Part shown: in pieces, positions 49,399-58,199 of the stretch
Layout of the letters: every line of letters starts with the position of its first letter
Position numbering within the stretch: the first letter of the stretch is position 1
NCBI GenBank assembly: GCA_964609625.1
Contig: CAZSRS010000002.1
Span: 184,743-248,742 of the forward strand
Reading direction: 5' to 3'
Source of the DNA: G963674665 sp964609625
GTDB lineage: Bacteria; Desulfobacterota; Desulfovibrionia; Desulfovibrionales; Desulfovibrionaceae
DNA length: 64,000 nucleotides
Program-made: the position numbers and the translations under genes
The notes under the pieces: model-generated
The model's database searches: none
Seen by the model: only the letters and a program-made list of their open reading frames with translations
Told to the model about the DNA's origin: nothing

Positions 49399-50700
49399 CT
49401 ACTCCGCCTTGTCGCGGTTGTCCCGCACCCGCACGGCCTTGCCCTCGCTCTTGGGCAGGGAGTTGTGCTGCACCAGCTCCACCCGCGGGGTCACCAGGAT
49501 CTCGTCGCGCAGCCTGGCCGCCACTCGCTTTTGAATACCCGCGAGGGAGCGCATGTCCTCCACGAAGAACTCCTCCTTGACCTCCACCAACACCTTGATC
49601 TGGTCGATGTAGCCCTCGCGCTCCAGCACGATGAGATAGTTCTGCCCCACTTCGGGAATGGACAGCAGGGCCTGCTCGATCTGCATGGGGTAGATGTTCA
49701 CGCCCTTGATGATGATCATGTCGTCGGCGCGGCCCGTGATGCGGTCGATGCGGCGGTGCTCCCGGCCGCAGGGGCACTGCCCCGGCAAGATCCGGGTCAG
49801 GTCGCGGGTGCGGTAACGCAGGATGGGCATGCCTTCGCGGCAGAGGGATGTCAGCACCATCTCGCCCACTTCACCCTCGGCCACGGGTTCCAGGGTCTCG
49901 GGGTCGATGATCTCCAAGATGTAGGCGTCCTCCCAGAGGTGCATGCCGTTCTGCTCCAGGCACTCGAAGGCCACGCCCGGCCCGTTCATCTCCGAGAGGC
50001 CAAAGGAGTTGTAGGCCTTGAGCCCGAGCAGTTCCTCGATGCGTTTCCTGGCCTCTTCGGTGTGGGGCTCGGCACCGATGAGCGCAATGCGTGGGGGCAG
50101 GGTCTCGGGAGCGATGCCCTCGCCTTTGATGTAGTCGGCCAGGTACAGGGCGTAGGAGGGAATGATGTGCAGCACCGTGACATCGAAGTCACGGATCAGC
50201 TTGACCTGGCGCTTGGAGTTGCCGGCCCCGGCCGGAATGGTCAGGCAGCCCAGGCGCTCCGCTCCGTAGTGAATGCCCAGCCCGCCGGTGAACAGCCCGT
50301 AGCCCGACATGTTCTGGAACACGTCCGAGGGGCGCACGCCCACCATGTACATGCAGCGGGCCATGAGATCGGCCCAGGTCTCGATGTCGTTTTGAGTGTG
50401 CATGATCACCGTGGGCGAGCCCGTGGTGCCGCTGGAGGCGTGCAGACGGACCATGCGCTCCCTGGGCAGGGTGAGCATGCCGTCGGGGTAGCTGGCGCGC
50501 AGGTCGTCCTTGGTGGTGAAGGGGATGCGCCGCACGTCGTCGAGACCGCGCACGTCCTGGGGGGAAAAACCTGCCTCCCGGAATCGCCTGGCGTAGAACG
50601 GGGAGGCCTGGGCGCGCTCCAGGGTGATTTTCAGCCGTGTGAGCTGGAGTTCGTCGAGTTTCTGCCGGGTATAGGTCTCTGCAACGTGGAAATGATCCAT
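49399..50700 (-). CDS. paaK: phenylacetate-CoA ligase
   Basis: Adenylate-forming enzyme that activates phenylacetate or related aryl acids to CoA thioesters. The 433-residue product has the AMP motif LHASSGTTGSPTVIMHTQND, the second core motif (PRIALIGAEPHTEEARKRIE) and the C-terminal lid (RADDMIIIKGVNIYPMQIEQ). ATG 50700 with GGAG is preferred over ATG 50712. No other paa genes are nearby. In this group such ligases often act in aryl-acid salvage or aromatic amino-acid metabolism. It is downstream of dnaB on the same strand. Confidence 0.93.
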   Translation of the reverse strand: MDHFHVAETYTRQKLDELQLTRLKITLERAQASPFYARRFREAGFSPQDVRGLDDVRRIPFTTKDDLRASYPDGMLTLPRERMVRLHASSGTTGSPTVIMHTQNDIETWADLMARCMYMVGVRPSDVFQNMSGYGLFTGGLGIHYGAERLGCLTIPAGAGNSKRQVKLIRDFDVTVLHIIPSYALYLADYIKGEGIAPETLPPRIALIGAEPHTEEARKRIEELLGLKAYNSFGLSEMNGPGVAFECLEQNGMHLWEDAYILEIIDPETLEPVAEGEVGEMVLTSLCREGMPILRYRTRDLTRILPGQCPCGREHRRIDRITGRADDMIIIKGVNIYPMQIEQALLSIPEVGQNYLIVLEREGYIDQIKVLVEVKEEFFVEDMRSLAGIQKRVAARLRDEILVTPRVELVQHNSLPKSEGKAVRVRDNRDKAE

Positions 50701-50739
50701 GCCGGGCTCCATGATGAAGGGTGGCTGTTGCCAGGGGCG

Positions 50740-52206
50740 CTATCCCCCGGTGAGTTCCGATGGCACCGGCATCTCTGCCAGTTCTTCGAAGGCGGTGCAG
50801 GAGTCGAGGAAGGCGAGTTCCACCATGCCCACGGGACCGTTGCGCTGCTTGCCGATGATGATTTCGGCCACGCCGCGCTTGGGATTGTCCTCGTTCTTGT
50901 TGTACACCTCGTCGCGGTAGAGGAACATGATCACGTCGGCGTCCTGTTCGATGGCGCCTGATTCACGCAGGTCGGACAGCAGGGGGCGCTTGTTGGTGCG
51001 CTCCTCGACCTTGCGGTTGAGCTGGGACAGGGCCACCACGGGCACGTGCAGCTCCTTGGCCAGGGCCTTGAGGGTCCGCGAGATTTCCGAGATTTCCTGC
51101 TCACGGGAGTCGATACGCCGGCCGGCGCGCATGAGCTGGAGGTAGTCCACCACCACCAGGCCCAGACCCTTTTCCGAGGCCATGCGCCGGCAGCGGGCGC
51201 GCAGCTCCAGGGTGCTCAGGGCCGGGGTGTCGTCGATGTAGATGGGCGCGGGCGAGAGGCTGTCCGCGGCCATGTGCAGGCCTGTCCAGTCGTCGTCGTC
51301 CAGAAAACCCCGCCTGAGCCTGGAGAGGTCAACCTTGCCCCAGGCGCAGAGCATGCGCATCATCAGTTGCTCCATGGACATCTCCAGGGAGAAGATGGCC
51401 GTGGAGACATTGTGCTGCACCGCGGCGCGCATGGCCACGTTGAGGGCGAATGCGGTCTTGCCCATGCTGGGGCGCGCGGCCACGATGATCAGGTCCGAGG
51501 GCTGGAGCCCGGCGGTTATCTCGTTGAGGCGATGGTATCCGGTGGGCACCCCCGTGACCAGCTCTTGGCGTTCGAAGCGCGCCGTGAGTTCGTCGAACAC
51601 GCGCACCACAAGCTGTTTGCTGGACTGGTACAGGGAGCCCTGGGTGCGGTGGGCGATGGCGTAAACGGCCTGCTCCGACTCGGCCAGAAGTTCGTCCACT
51701 TCCTTGGCGCTCTCGAAGCTCTCACTGATGATGGAGGCCGAGGTGCTGATGAGGGCGCGCCGCACCGCGTTGTTGCGCACGATGCGGGCATGGTGCACGG
51801 CGCTGGAGGCCCTGATGACGGTCTGGGCTAGTTCGCCCAGGTACACGGCGCCACCGATCTGCTCCAGCTTGCCTTCCTGTTTGAGACGGTCGCCCACGGT
51901 GACGAGGTCCAGGGGGCGCCCCTTCTCGTCGAGTTCCAGAAAAATGTTGAATATGGCGCGATGCGCCGGGAAGTAGAAATCGTCGGTGGTGACGATGTCC
52001 ACCAGGGTGTTGAAGATCTTGGGATCGAGAAAAACCCCCCCCAGAACCGCCTGTTCGGCTTCGAGGTTATGGGGGGGGACTTTGCGCACCAAATCCGAGG
52101 AGGCCTGATCCAGGCTCTGCTCAGGACTCTTTTTTCGGCTTCTTCCAAAGCCCTTTTCGGAACCGGCTCTTCCCCGGCCCTCCTGGGCGTCGCTGTCGTT
52201 GCTCAA
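50740..52206 (-). CDS. dnaB: replicative DNA helicase DnaB
   Basis: Hexameric helicase that unwinds the fork. 488 residues from TTG 52206: a Ser/Lys/Gly-rich N-terminal tail of ~40 residues, the N-terminal domain from VPPHNLEAEQAVLGGVFLDP, then the RecA-like core with Walker A IVAARPSMGKTAFALNVAMR (GK 249-250) and DYLQLM-type Walker B (VVDYLQLMRAGRRIDSREQE). The tail is a form seen in this lineage. The TTG is used because no ATG stands before the conserved domain. It follows rplI by 5 bases in the rpsF-rpsR-rplI-dnaB operon. Confidence 0.96.
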   Translation of the reverse strand: MSNDSDAQEGRGRAGSEKGFGRSRKKSPEQSLDQASSDLVRKVPPHNLEAEQAVLGGVFLDPKIFNTLVDIVTTDDFYFPAHRAIFNIFLELDEKGRPLDLVTVGDRLKQEGKLEQIGGAVYLGELAQTVIRASSAVHHARIVRNNAVRRALISTSASIISESFESAKEVDELLAESEQAVYAIAHRTQGSLYQSSKQLVVRVFDELTARFERQELVTGVPTGYHRLNEITAGLQPSDLIIVAARPSMGKTAFALNVAMRAAVQHNVSTAIFSLEMSMEQLMMRMLCAWGKVDLSRLRRGFLDDDDWTGLHMAADSLSPAPIYIDDTPALSTLELRARCRRMASEKGLGLVVVDYLQLMRAGRRIDSREQEISEISRTLKALAKELHVPVVALSQLNRKVEERTNKRPLLSDLRESGAIEQDADVIMFLYRDEVYNKNEDNPKRGVAEIIIGKQRNGPVGMVELAFLDSCTAFEELAEMPVPSELTGG

Positions 52207-52211
52207 GGAAA

Positions 52212-52751
52212 TTACGCCTGTCCGGCCGCGGCCTCGCTTTCCTCGGTCGCAGCCGATTCGCTGGTTTGGGATTCCGCCTTGGCCTCTTCCTCGAGGTGGT
52301 GGGCGTCGTGGCGCACGACCTTGACCGTGATCTCCACCTGCACGTCGTGGTGCAACTTCATGGGCACCTTGTGCTCGCCCAGGGAGCGGATCGGGTCGTC
52401 CAAGACGATCTTGCGGCGGTCCACATCCTCGCCGATGGCCTGCTTCAGGCTGTCGGCCAGCATGGCGGTGGTCACGGATCCATAGAGCTTGTCGCCCTCG
52501 CCCACGCGCATGGGGATGGTCAACACGGCGGCCGCGATCTTCTCGCCCTGGGTCAGGGCCGAGGCCCGCATGGCGTCCATCCTGGATTGCAACTTGGCGC
52601 GCTCCTGCTCGAACACGCGCAGGTTGGCGTCGGTGGCAGGCATGGCCAGACCCTTGGGCACCAGGTAGTTGCGGCCGTAGCCCGGCTTCACGGTGACGAT
52701 CTCGCCCAGGCGGCCCAGGTGGTCCACGTCTGCACGCAGTATAAGCTTCAT
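52212..52751 (-). CDS. rplI: 50S ribosomal protein L9
   Basis: Large-subunit protein with two RNA-binding domains. It starts MKLILRADVDHLGRLGEIVT, KPGYGRNYLVPKGLAMPAT, the L9 signature. The length is 179 residues, ~30 longer than E. coli L9 because of a C-terminal Glu/Ala/Ser-rich tail (KAESQTSESAATEESEAAAG). It lies between rpsR and dnaB, the usual order. Confidence 0.97.
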   Translation of the reverse strand: MKLILRADVDHLGRLGEIVTVKPGYGRNYLVPKGLAMPATDANLRVFEQERAKLQSRMDAMRASALTQGEKIAAAVLTIPMRVGEGDKLYGSVTTAMLADSLKQAIGEDVDRRKIVLDDPIRSLGEHKVPMKLHHDVQVEITVKVVRHDAHHLEEEAKAESQTSESAATEESEAAAGQA

Positions 52752-52763
52752 GGCGTCTTCTCC

Positions 52764-53027
52764 TTACAGCATGGACTTTTTACGCACCTGGCTGGAATGC
52801 GTGGCCGTGTAGAACATCAGAGCCATCTGGCGGGCGCGCTTGATTTCGGTGGTCAACCTGCGCTGATGCTTGGCACAGGTGCCGGTGATGCGACGGGCGA
52901 TGATCTTGCCCCTGTCCGTGGTGAACTCGGAAAGTATCTCCGGGTGTTTGTAGTCCAGCGGCAGGTCCTTGTTGGCGCAAAAGCGGCAGAACTTGCGTCT
53001 GGGGGTGAATTTTTTCTTGAAAGCCAT
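52764..53027 (-). CDS. rpsR: 30S ribosomal protein S18
   Basis: Small-subunit protein that binds next to S6. 87 residues, [20 protein letters not shown] then [20 protein letters not shown] and [20 protein letters not shown], a zinc-ribbon-type S18 with C-x2-C in FCRFCA. The first 25 residues are the S18 extension found in Cys-containing forms. It is 2 bases from the end of rpsF and 12 from rplI. Confidence 0.97.
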   Translation of the reverse strand: MAFKKKFTPRRKFCRFCANKDLPLDYKHPEILSEFTTDRGKIIARRITGTCAKHQRRLTTEIKRARQMALMFYTATHSSQVRKKSML

Positions 53028-53029
53028 GG

Positions 53030-53341
53030 TTATGCAGCCTCCTCGGCCTGGTACTCATCGGCCAGCTTGACGGTGACGAACTTGAAGATGCCTTCCATGA
53101 TGCGGATGTTGCGTTCCAGCTCCTGTACGGCCGCCGACTTCAGGGCGTATTCCAACCGCACATAGTAACCGCGCATCATCTTATTCACGGGGTAGGCCAA
53201 CTCCCGCATTCCCCAGTCGTCATTGAGCAACAGCTGACCGCCTTCGCGCTCGATGATGCCCACCAAGTTCTCCACGAGGCTGTTGCGTTCCTCGTTGGTG
53301 AGTTCGGGCGAAAACAACAAAAGAGTCTCGTATTTACGCAT
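53030..53341 (-). CDS. rpsF: 30S ribosomal protein S6
   Basis: 103 residues from ATG 53341 with GGAGG upstream: [20 protein letters not shown], the conserved first strand, then [20 protein letters not shown] and [20 protein letters not shown]6 heterodimerises with S18 on the ribosome. It heads the rpsF-rpsR-rplI-dnaB operon. In-frame codons up to 53374 are rejected because the promoter and ribosome site lie near them. Confidence 0.97.
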   Translation of the reverse strand: MRKYETLLLFSPELTNEERNSLVENLVGIIEREGGQLLLNDDWGMRELAYPVNKMMRGYYVRLEYALKSAAVQELERNIRIMEGIFKFVTVKLADEYQAEEAA

Positions 53342-53416
53342 GAAATCCTCCTTCCGGTCATTTGGCCCTTCCACCTGGAAAGTGGGGTGTGGTGGAAGAG
53401 CAAGGCGGAACTGCGT

Positions 53417-53462
53417 CTATTAAACCAAGGGGTGCGCTCTGTCAAGCAGCTGCACACCCCTT
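53417..53462 (-). promoter_or_regulatory. promoter of the rpsF operon overlapping a terminator-like hairpin
   Basis: On the minus strand TTGACA (53440-53445) is 15 bases from TTTAAT (53419-53424), or 17 from TAATAG (53417-53422). It lies in the loop and arm of a hairpin, AAGGGGTGTGC (53452-53462) with GCGCACCCCTT (53427-53437), which has one G-U pair and is followed by GGTTTAAT. The hairpin may end the upstream CBS-ACT transcript, while the same bases start the ribosomal operon. Confidence 0.6.
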
Positions 53463-53479
53463 TCATCACAGCACTTCGG

Positions 53480-54148
53480 TCAGACCTCGATGGGATGCAC
53501 GGAATCCCTGGCCCAGAACAGCAGTTTGTATTTTACCTGCAAGTCGGCCACCAGGGTGTCTTCCTTGGCTCGATCCATGGGCTTGATGCGAACGTAGACC
53601 TTGCGTCCCCCCTCCTCGAAGGAGGTCAGGATGCTCACGATACGCGCCTCGTACCGCCGCAGGTCGTCGATCATCTGTTTCAGGCTGCCCGGCTCGTCCG
53701 AGAGCTGGAAGGCGAGTTGCACGCCGCCGTGTTTCACGCCGGTGATGGCGATGAGCACCTGGAACACATCCGTGTCCGAGATCACGCCCACGACCCTGTT
53801 GGACACGTCCACCACGGGCAAGCCGCCGACGCGCCGCTCGGTCATCAGCAGGGCCGCGCGCTCCACCGTGTCGGTGGCGAGGACGCTGACCGGGTTCTTG
53901 GTCATGATGCTCTTGATCTTCAATTCCGAGAGCAGGTAGTAGAGTTCGTGAACCTCCAGGGTCGTGGCCTGGGAGGGCGAGGCAGCCTTGATGTCGCGGT
54001 CCGTGACGATGCCCACGAGCCTGCCGTTCTCGTCCACCACGGGCAGTCGACGGATCTTGTTCTCCTTCATCATCTTGGTGGCCTGCATCAGGGACGTCTC
54101 CGGCGTCACGGTGATGGGCTGCTTGGACATCCATTCGCTCACGAGCAT
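53480..54148 (-). CDS. CBS domain pair with C-terminal ACT domain
   Basis: 222 residues: two CBS motifs (~1-65 and ~75-145; MLVSEWMSKQPITVTPETSL, NKIRRLPVVDENGRLVGIVT; SIMTKNPVSVLATDTVERAA, RRVGGLPVVDVSNRVVGVIS) and an ACT-like C-terminus (LAFQLSDEPGSLKQMIDDLR). CBS pairs bind adenine nucleotides and ACT domains bind small amino acids or similar, so this is a soluble metabolic sensor, target unknown. ATG 54148 has the strong site AAGGAGG. It is upstream of rpsF but appears separated by a hairpin and a promoter. Confidence 0.88.
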   Translation of the reverse strand: MLVSEWMSKQPITVTPETSLMQATKMMKENKIRRLPVVDENGRLVGIVTDRDIKAASPSQATTLEVHELYYLLSELKIKSIMTKNPVSVLATDTVERAALLMTERRVGGLPVVDVSNRVVGVISDTDVFQVLIAITGVKHGGVQLAFQLSDEPGSLKQMIDDLRRYEARIVSILTSFEEGGRKVYVRIKPMDRAKEDTLVADLQVKYKLLFWARDSVHPIEV

Positions 54149-54465
54149 GATCTTCCTCCTTGTAAAACCCATAACATGACTGGATAATGACGCGGAAAGC
54201 CAGGGGCCCCGCCGCGTTCGGGGCGTGGACGGGCGTCACCGTGCCGGCGAGGCCCCACCATATATTAAAAAAATGTTTACAACGCTGCGCATCTCTTTGC
54301 AGTGGTTCCAAATCTGCCATGCATCCAGACCGTTGTCCAGAAGACTTCCCGCCCCGCTTGACAGCCCCGTGCCCATGGTGCAAGCCCCTGTCCATGTTGC
54401 CGGGATCATGCGGCCCATCACTGCTTCTAATACCCTCTTCACAGCTCGGATTAAAGGTAAGTCCA
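54149..54465. other. divergent intergenic region between CBS-ACT and larC
   Basis: About 317 bases without a gene. A hairpin (GCCCCG 54206-54211 with CGGGGC 54219-54224) lies near the CBS-ACT start, and an AT-rich patch (~54258-54276, TATATTAAAAAAATG) further out could hold the minus-strand -10. A TTGACA at 54358-54363 faces larC but has no good -10. No RNA gene was recognised. Confidence 0.4.
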
Positions 54466-55644
54466 ATGCCCCATCGTCATCTGCATCTGGAATGCGACCG
54501 CGGTATAGCCGGAGACATGTTCCTGGCCGGCCTCGCCGGTCTGGGCCTCGATCTCGCCCCCCTGGCCCAACTCCTGGGGCCGGCGGTGGTCACCTCGTTA
54601 CAAGTGCACCCAGAAGCACGTCGAGGCATTGCCGGCCTGCGTCTGCATCTTGACCTGCCCCCCGCGCCTGGGCATCGCCACCTCCCCGACATCCTCGCCC
54701 TGATCCAGGGCACCGCGCTGCACGACAGCGTACGCCGCCGCGCCGCACAGGCCTTCGAACGCCTGGCGACCGTGGAGGCCGCGGTGCACAACACCACCCT
54801 GGACCGGGTCCACTTCCACGAGGTGGGCGCCTCGGACACCATCGTGGATGTCTGCGGCGCCTTGTGGGGGTTGGAGCGTCTGGGCATCCAGTCCGTGAGC
54901 TGCGCCCCCCTGCCCTGGTTCAGGGGGCGGATACGCTGCTCCCATGGTGATCTGCCCCTGCCCGCGCCGGCCACCACCCTGCTGCTGCAGGGCAAGCCCG
55001 TGTATCACACCGACTTCGAGGAGGAGCTGATCACGCCCACGGGCGCGCTGCTCCTGGACCAAATCGTGGACAACTTCACCGCCACGCCCAACGGCGGCAC
55101 GCTGACCGCCACGGCCCTGGCCTACGGCAGCAAGGACCTCAGCGGGGGCGTGCGGATGTTCCTCTTTGAACAGGAGACGGCCGAGACCTCGGTGCCCCAT
55201 TCCCTCCCCCTGGAGCACATCTGGGTGCTGGAGAGCAGCCTGGACCACCTCAGCGGCGAGGACCTGGGCTATGCCTTTGAGGCCCTGTTCGAGGCCGGGG
55301 CCCTGGACGTGCTGTATCTGCCCGGCGTGGGCAAGAAAAACCGTCCCGCCGGACTCATGCAGGTGGTCTGCGACGACGCGCGGCTGGCCGTGGTGCAGGA
55401 CGCCTTTCTGCGCGCCACCCTGACCCTGGGGCTCCGGCGCCGGCGCATGGAGCGCGTGGCCCTGCCCCGGCGACAGGTGGAGCTGCTAACCCCCCTCGGT
55501 CCGGTGCGAGCCAAGGAGGCCGGTTACGGCGAGGAGCGCTGGACAGCGCCTGAATACGAGGCCCTCAGGTTGCTGGCCAAACGCAGCGGCAAGAGCGTGG
55601 CCGCCCTGCGGCGGATGCTGTACACGGCGGGGGGCGAGTCGTAA
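54466..55644 (+). CDS. larC: nickel-pincer cofactor biosynthesis protein LarC
   Basis: LarC inserts nickel into the pincer nucleotide cofactor of lactate racemase and related enzymes. The start is ATG 54466 (AAAGG upstream), giving 392 residues: HLHLECDRGIAGDMFLAGLA (family opening), VHFHEVGASDTIVDVCGALW, YHTDFEEELITPTGALLLDQ and the C-terminal domain from LEHIWVLESSLDHLSGEDLG. The longer in-frame ORF to 54187 is noncoding-looking. larB and larE are not in this window, so either they are elsewhere or LarC acts alone here. It converges with a U32 gene. Confidence 0.93.
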   Translation: MPHRHLHLECDRGIAGDMFLAGLAGLGLDLAPLAQLLGPAVVTSLQVHPEARRGIAGLRLHLDLPPAPGHRHLPDILALIQGTALHDSVRRRAAQAFERLATVEAAVHNTTLDRVHFHEVGASDTIVDVCGALWGLERLGIQSVSCAPLPWFRGRIRCSHGDLPLPAPATTLLLQGKPVYHTDFEEELITPTGALLLDQIVDNFTATPNGGTLTATALAYGSKDLSGGVRMFLFEQETAETSVPHSLPLEHIWVLESSLDHLSGEDLGYAFEALFEAGALDVLYLPGVGKKNRPAGLMQVVCDDARLAVVQDAFLRATLTLGLRRRRMERVALPRRQVELLTPLGPVRAKEAGYGEERWTAPEYEALRLLAKRSGKSVAALRRMLYTAGGES

Positions 55645-55682
55645 GTCAGGACATGGAGCGCCATGGGGTGTTGTCCCATGCG

Positions 55683-56939
55683 TCATTCCCGCCCGGCTCT
55701 GAGAAACCACCCCGGTTCCAGGAGCGTTGGTCCCAGAAGCGCGAGGATGTGCTCCATGCCTGGATTGACGCGCTCCAGACGATTGCCAGCCACGTCCTCC
55801 AGGCTGTAGTCTCCTGCCCGCAGCACGGTGCGCCGCAGTCCTGGTACGAGGATTTCAACGTCGCGCTTCGTGTCCCATGGCGCGCGCACCGCCACCAGCC
55901 GGCGTCCTTTGCCGGGAGCGGACAGCACCTTGGCCAGGATGGGTCGTTCGTCCCCTGGACCGGACTGCCAGACGCGGCGGCGGCCCTTGGGCAGAAACAT
56001 GCCGCTGCTCAGGGAGCGGACCGCGAAGGTCCGCAGTTCTTCCAGCCACACAGCAGGCCCGAAGCGCCGCTCCGGCAAGGCATCCAGGGCGGTACGGTAG
56101 GCGTCGGTGACCTGCGCCAGGTAGCCCTCGCTCCTGGTGCGGCCTTCGATCTTCACCGCCGTGACCCCGTTGCGCCAAAGCCAAGCCAAGTACGGGAGCA
56201 GGCAGAGGTCCTCGGCAGCCAGCAGGGTCGAGTATTCGCCTTCTTCCCAGAGTTCCCAGAGGATATCGCCGGGTCTGGTGCGTTCCTCCAAGGCCACGGC
56301 CAGGGGGCGGTATTGGTAGCGGCAGGGATGGGTGCATTCGCCAAGATTGGCGGGTCTGGCATTGAGGTAGGCGGCCAGGAGGCAGCGGCCCGAATAGGCC
56401 ATGCACTGGGCGCCGTGCACAAAGACTTCGATCTCCGGACCGCCCATGCTCCGAGCCTCGCGCAACAGCAGGCGCAGGGCCTTGAGGTCCAGCTCCCGGG
56501 CCATGTTCACCCTGCTCACGCCTTGTTCTTTCCAGAAGGCCAGGGACTGACTGTTCAGGGTATTGGCCTGGGTGCTCAGGTGGATGGGGAGCCGGGGCGC
56601 GATGTCGCGAGCCAGCCGCAGCACGCCGGGATCCGCGATGATCAGCGCATGGGGCTCGCACTCGGGCGGCAGGGCAGCCACCCGCTCCAGGGCCCGGCGC
56701 ATGGCAGGCAGGCCCTCTTCGTGAGGCAGGGCGTTGCAGCAGAGATAGGCGCGCTTGCCCTGTTCGCGCACCAGGGCGAAGGCCTGCTCCAATTCGTGCC
56801 AATCGAAGCCACTGCCCCTGGCCCGAAGATTTGGCAGCGGCCCGCCCAGGTACACGGCGTCCGCGCCGTAGCGCAGGGCCGTAAGCAATTTCTCGGGATT
56901 ACCGGCGGGAGCGAGGAGTTCGGGAAGGGGGCGCGTCAC
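55683..56939 (-). CDS. U32 family protein, TrhP/YegQ-like
   Basis: 418 residues from GTG 56939, standard U32 length. It opens LPELLAPAGNPEKLLTALRY, GADAVYLGGPLPNLRARGSG, and holds the Fe-S cysteines C179, C186, C202 and C206 (GAQCMAYSGRC, GECTHPCRYQ). Members of this clade (TrhP/YegQ) hydroxylate tRNA uridine 34; RlhA acts on 23S rRNA. The GTGA overlap with the PHP gene stop suggests a coupled operon. This is the second U32 gene in the window. Confidence 0.9.
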   Translation of the reverse strand: MTRPLPELLAPAGNPEKLLTALRYGADAVYLGGPLPNLRARGSGFDWHELEQAFALVREQGKRAYLCCNALPHEEGLPAMRRALERVAALPPECEPHALIIADPGVLRLARDIAPRLPIHLSTQANTLNSQSLAFWKEQGVSRVNMARELDLKALRLLLREARSMGGPEIEVFVHGAQCMAYSGRCLLAAYLNARPANLGECTHPCRYQYRPLAVALEERTRPGDILWELWEEGEYSTLLAAEDLCLLPYLAWLWRNGVTAVKIEGRTRSEGYLAQVTDAYRTALDALPERRFGPAVWLEELRTFAVRSLSSGMFLPKGRRRVWQSGPGDERPILAKVLSAPGKGRRLVAVRAPWDTKRDVEILVPGLRRTVLRAGDYSLEDVAGNRLERVNPGMEHILALLGPTLLEPGWFLRAGRE

Positions 56940-57820
56940 ACCAACCCCTGTTTTGCCCGCGATTCCTTGAGCCGTTCCAACACGTCGCGGGGTACGAACA
57001 TGGAGCCCTTGCCCACGCCGAGCCGGATGTCGGGCTTTGACACCCCGTGAAAGTCGGAGCCGCCGCTGACGGCCAAGTCGAACTGCTTGGCCATTTTCAG
57101 GAGCATCTCCACCTTGGAGGGAGAATGGTCGTTATAATAGACCTCGATGCCGTCCAGGCCGAGATCCTTGAGAAACAGAATCTCCTCGGCCAGTTGGTCC
57201 CTGTTCAGGCCGAATTGGAAGGGGTGGGCCATGATCACCGTGGCGCCCTCCTCCTTGAGTAGACGCACGGCATCCGCCGCGGTGAGCACCTGCTTGGGCG
57301 CATAGGCCTTGCCGTGATTCCCGAGATAACGGGCAAAGGCCTCGTCGATGGATGTGACCATACCCTTTTGGAAAAGCAGTCTGGCGATGTGCGGCCGCCC
57401 CACCGAGCCCTCGCCGGCGTCGGCGGCGGGCGAGGCCTGGGCCGCGAAAACCTGCACCTCTTCGTAGCTGATCTCCAGGCCAAGGGCGTTGAGCTTCTCG
57501 ATGATCACGTGGTTGCGCTGGTGCCTGCGCTCGCGCAACTCGCTCATGGCAGCGTTGAGTTTGTGGGGGACAGGGGGCAGCCAAAGCCCCAGAATATGCA
57601 TCTTGGCCCGCTTGGTGGTCACGCTGAGTTCGCAGCCGGGCACCACTTCGAGCCCGATGCGACGCCCCTCTTGCAGGGCCTGGGGCAGGCCCGCCGCTGT
57701 GTCGTGATCCGTGAGGGCCAGTGCCTGAAGACCAGCGGCGTGGGCCGCGCGGACCAGTTCCGCCGGGGTCAGGCTGCCGTCGGAGGCCGTGGAGTGGGTG
57801 TGCAGATCGATGCCGGGCAT
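56936..57820 (-). CDS. PHP domain phosphoesterase
   Basis: Metal-dependent phosphoesterase of the PHP superfamily, 294 residues. Motif I IDLHTHSTASDGSLTPAELV, motif II LALTDHDTAAGLPQAL, then EVVPGCELSVTTKRAKMHIL, motif III VIMAHPFQFG and VSGGSDFHGVSKPDIRLGVG. These match the 3',5'-nucleotide bisphosphate phosphatase/RNase AM (YciV) group. AGGAGG precedes ATG 57820; in-frame codons to 58075 would overlap the divergent Trm112-like gene. Linked to the U32 gene by a 4-base overlap. Confidence 0.9.
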   Translation of the reverse strand: MPGIDLHTHSTASDGSLTPAELVRAAHAAGLQALALTDHDTAAGLPQALQEGRRIGLEVVPGCELSVTTKRAKMHILGLWLPPVPHKLNAAMSELRERRHQRNHVIIEKLNALGLEISYEEVQVFAAQASPAADAGEGSVGRPHIARLLFQKGMVTSIDEAFARYLGNHGKAYAPKQVLTAADAVRLLKEEGATVIMAHPFQFGLNRDQLAEEILFLKDLGLDGIEVYYNDHSPSKVEMLLKMAKQFDLAVSGGSDFHGVSKPDIRLGVGKGSMFVPRDVLERLKESRAKQGLV

Positions 57821-57971
57821 GCGCCCTCCTCTTCGCGTTTGCCCATAGCTAGAGCGGGGGGTGCCGCATGTCAACTCTTGATCCACACTCCACGCACGGA
57901 GCGGTACGGACTTGCCCACAGCCACACAACGGTGTAGGCAACCCCTTACAATGAATGCAAAGGAGGACGAC

Positions 57972-58181
57972 ATGGCCCTGAACCGGGAGCTGTTGGCCAT
58001 TCTGGCCTGCCCCACATGCAAATCCGGATTGGACGTCACAGAACAGGAAGAGGGGCTGCTCTGCCCCACGTGCAAGGTGGTTTACCCGGTCAGGGAAGAG
58101 ATACCGGTGATGCTGGTGGAAGAGGCCGTCTCCCTCGACCTCTGGGAACAGGGGCGGCGTTCGGTAAAGGACAAATCCTGA
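57972..58181 (+). CDS. Trm112-like (UPF0434) zinc-ribbon protein
   Basis: 69 residues: MALNRELLAILACPTCKSGL and LLCPTCKVVYPVREEIPVML. Two C-P-T-C-K knuckles (C13/C16 and C31/C34) could bind zinc. The family includes bacterial YcaR and archaeal/eukaryal Trm112, an activator of methyltransferases. AAAGGAGG precedes the ATG. It is divergent from the PHP gene and convergent with the TPR gene, 18 bases apart. Confidence 0.88.
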   Translation: MALNRELLAILACPTCKSGLDVTEQEEGLLCPTCKVVYPVREEIPVMLVEEAVSLDLWEQGRRSVKDKS

Positions 58182-58199
58182 GCCGTGCCTCGGGCGGGT

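Noticed and set aside
57821..58075. N-terminal extension of the PHP gene
   Set aside because: Overlaps the divergent Trm112-like gene and lacks conserved sequence, whereas ATG 57820 has AGGAGG and starts at the PHP motif.
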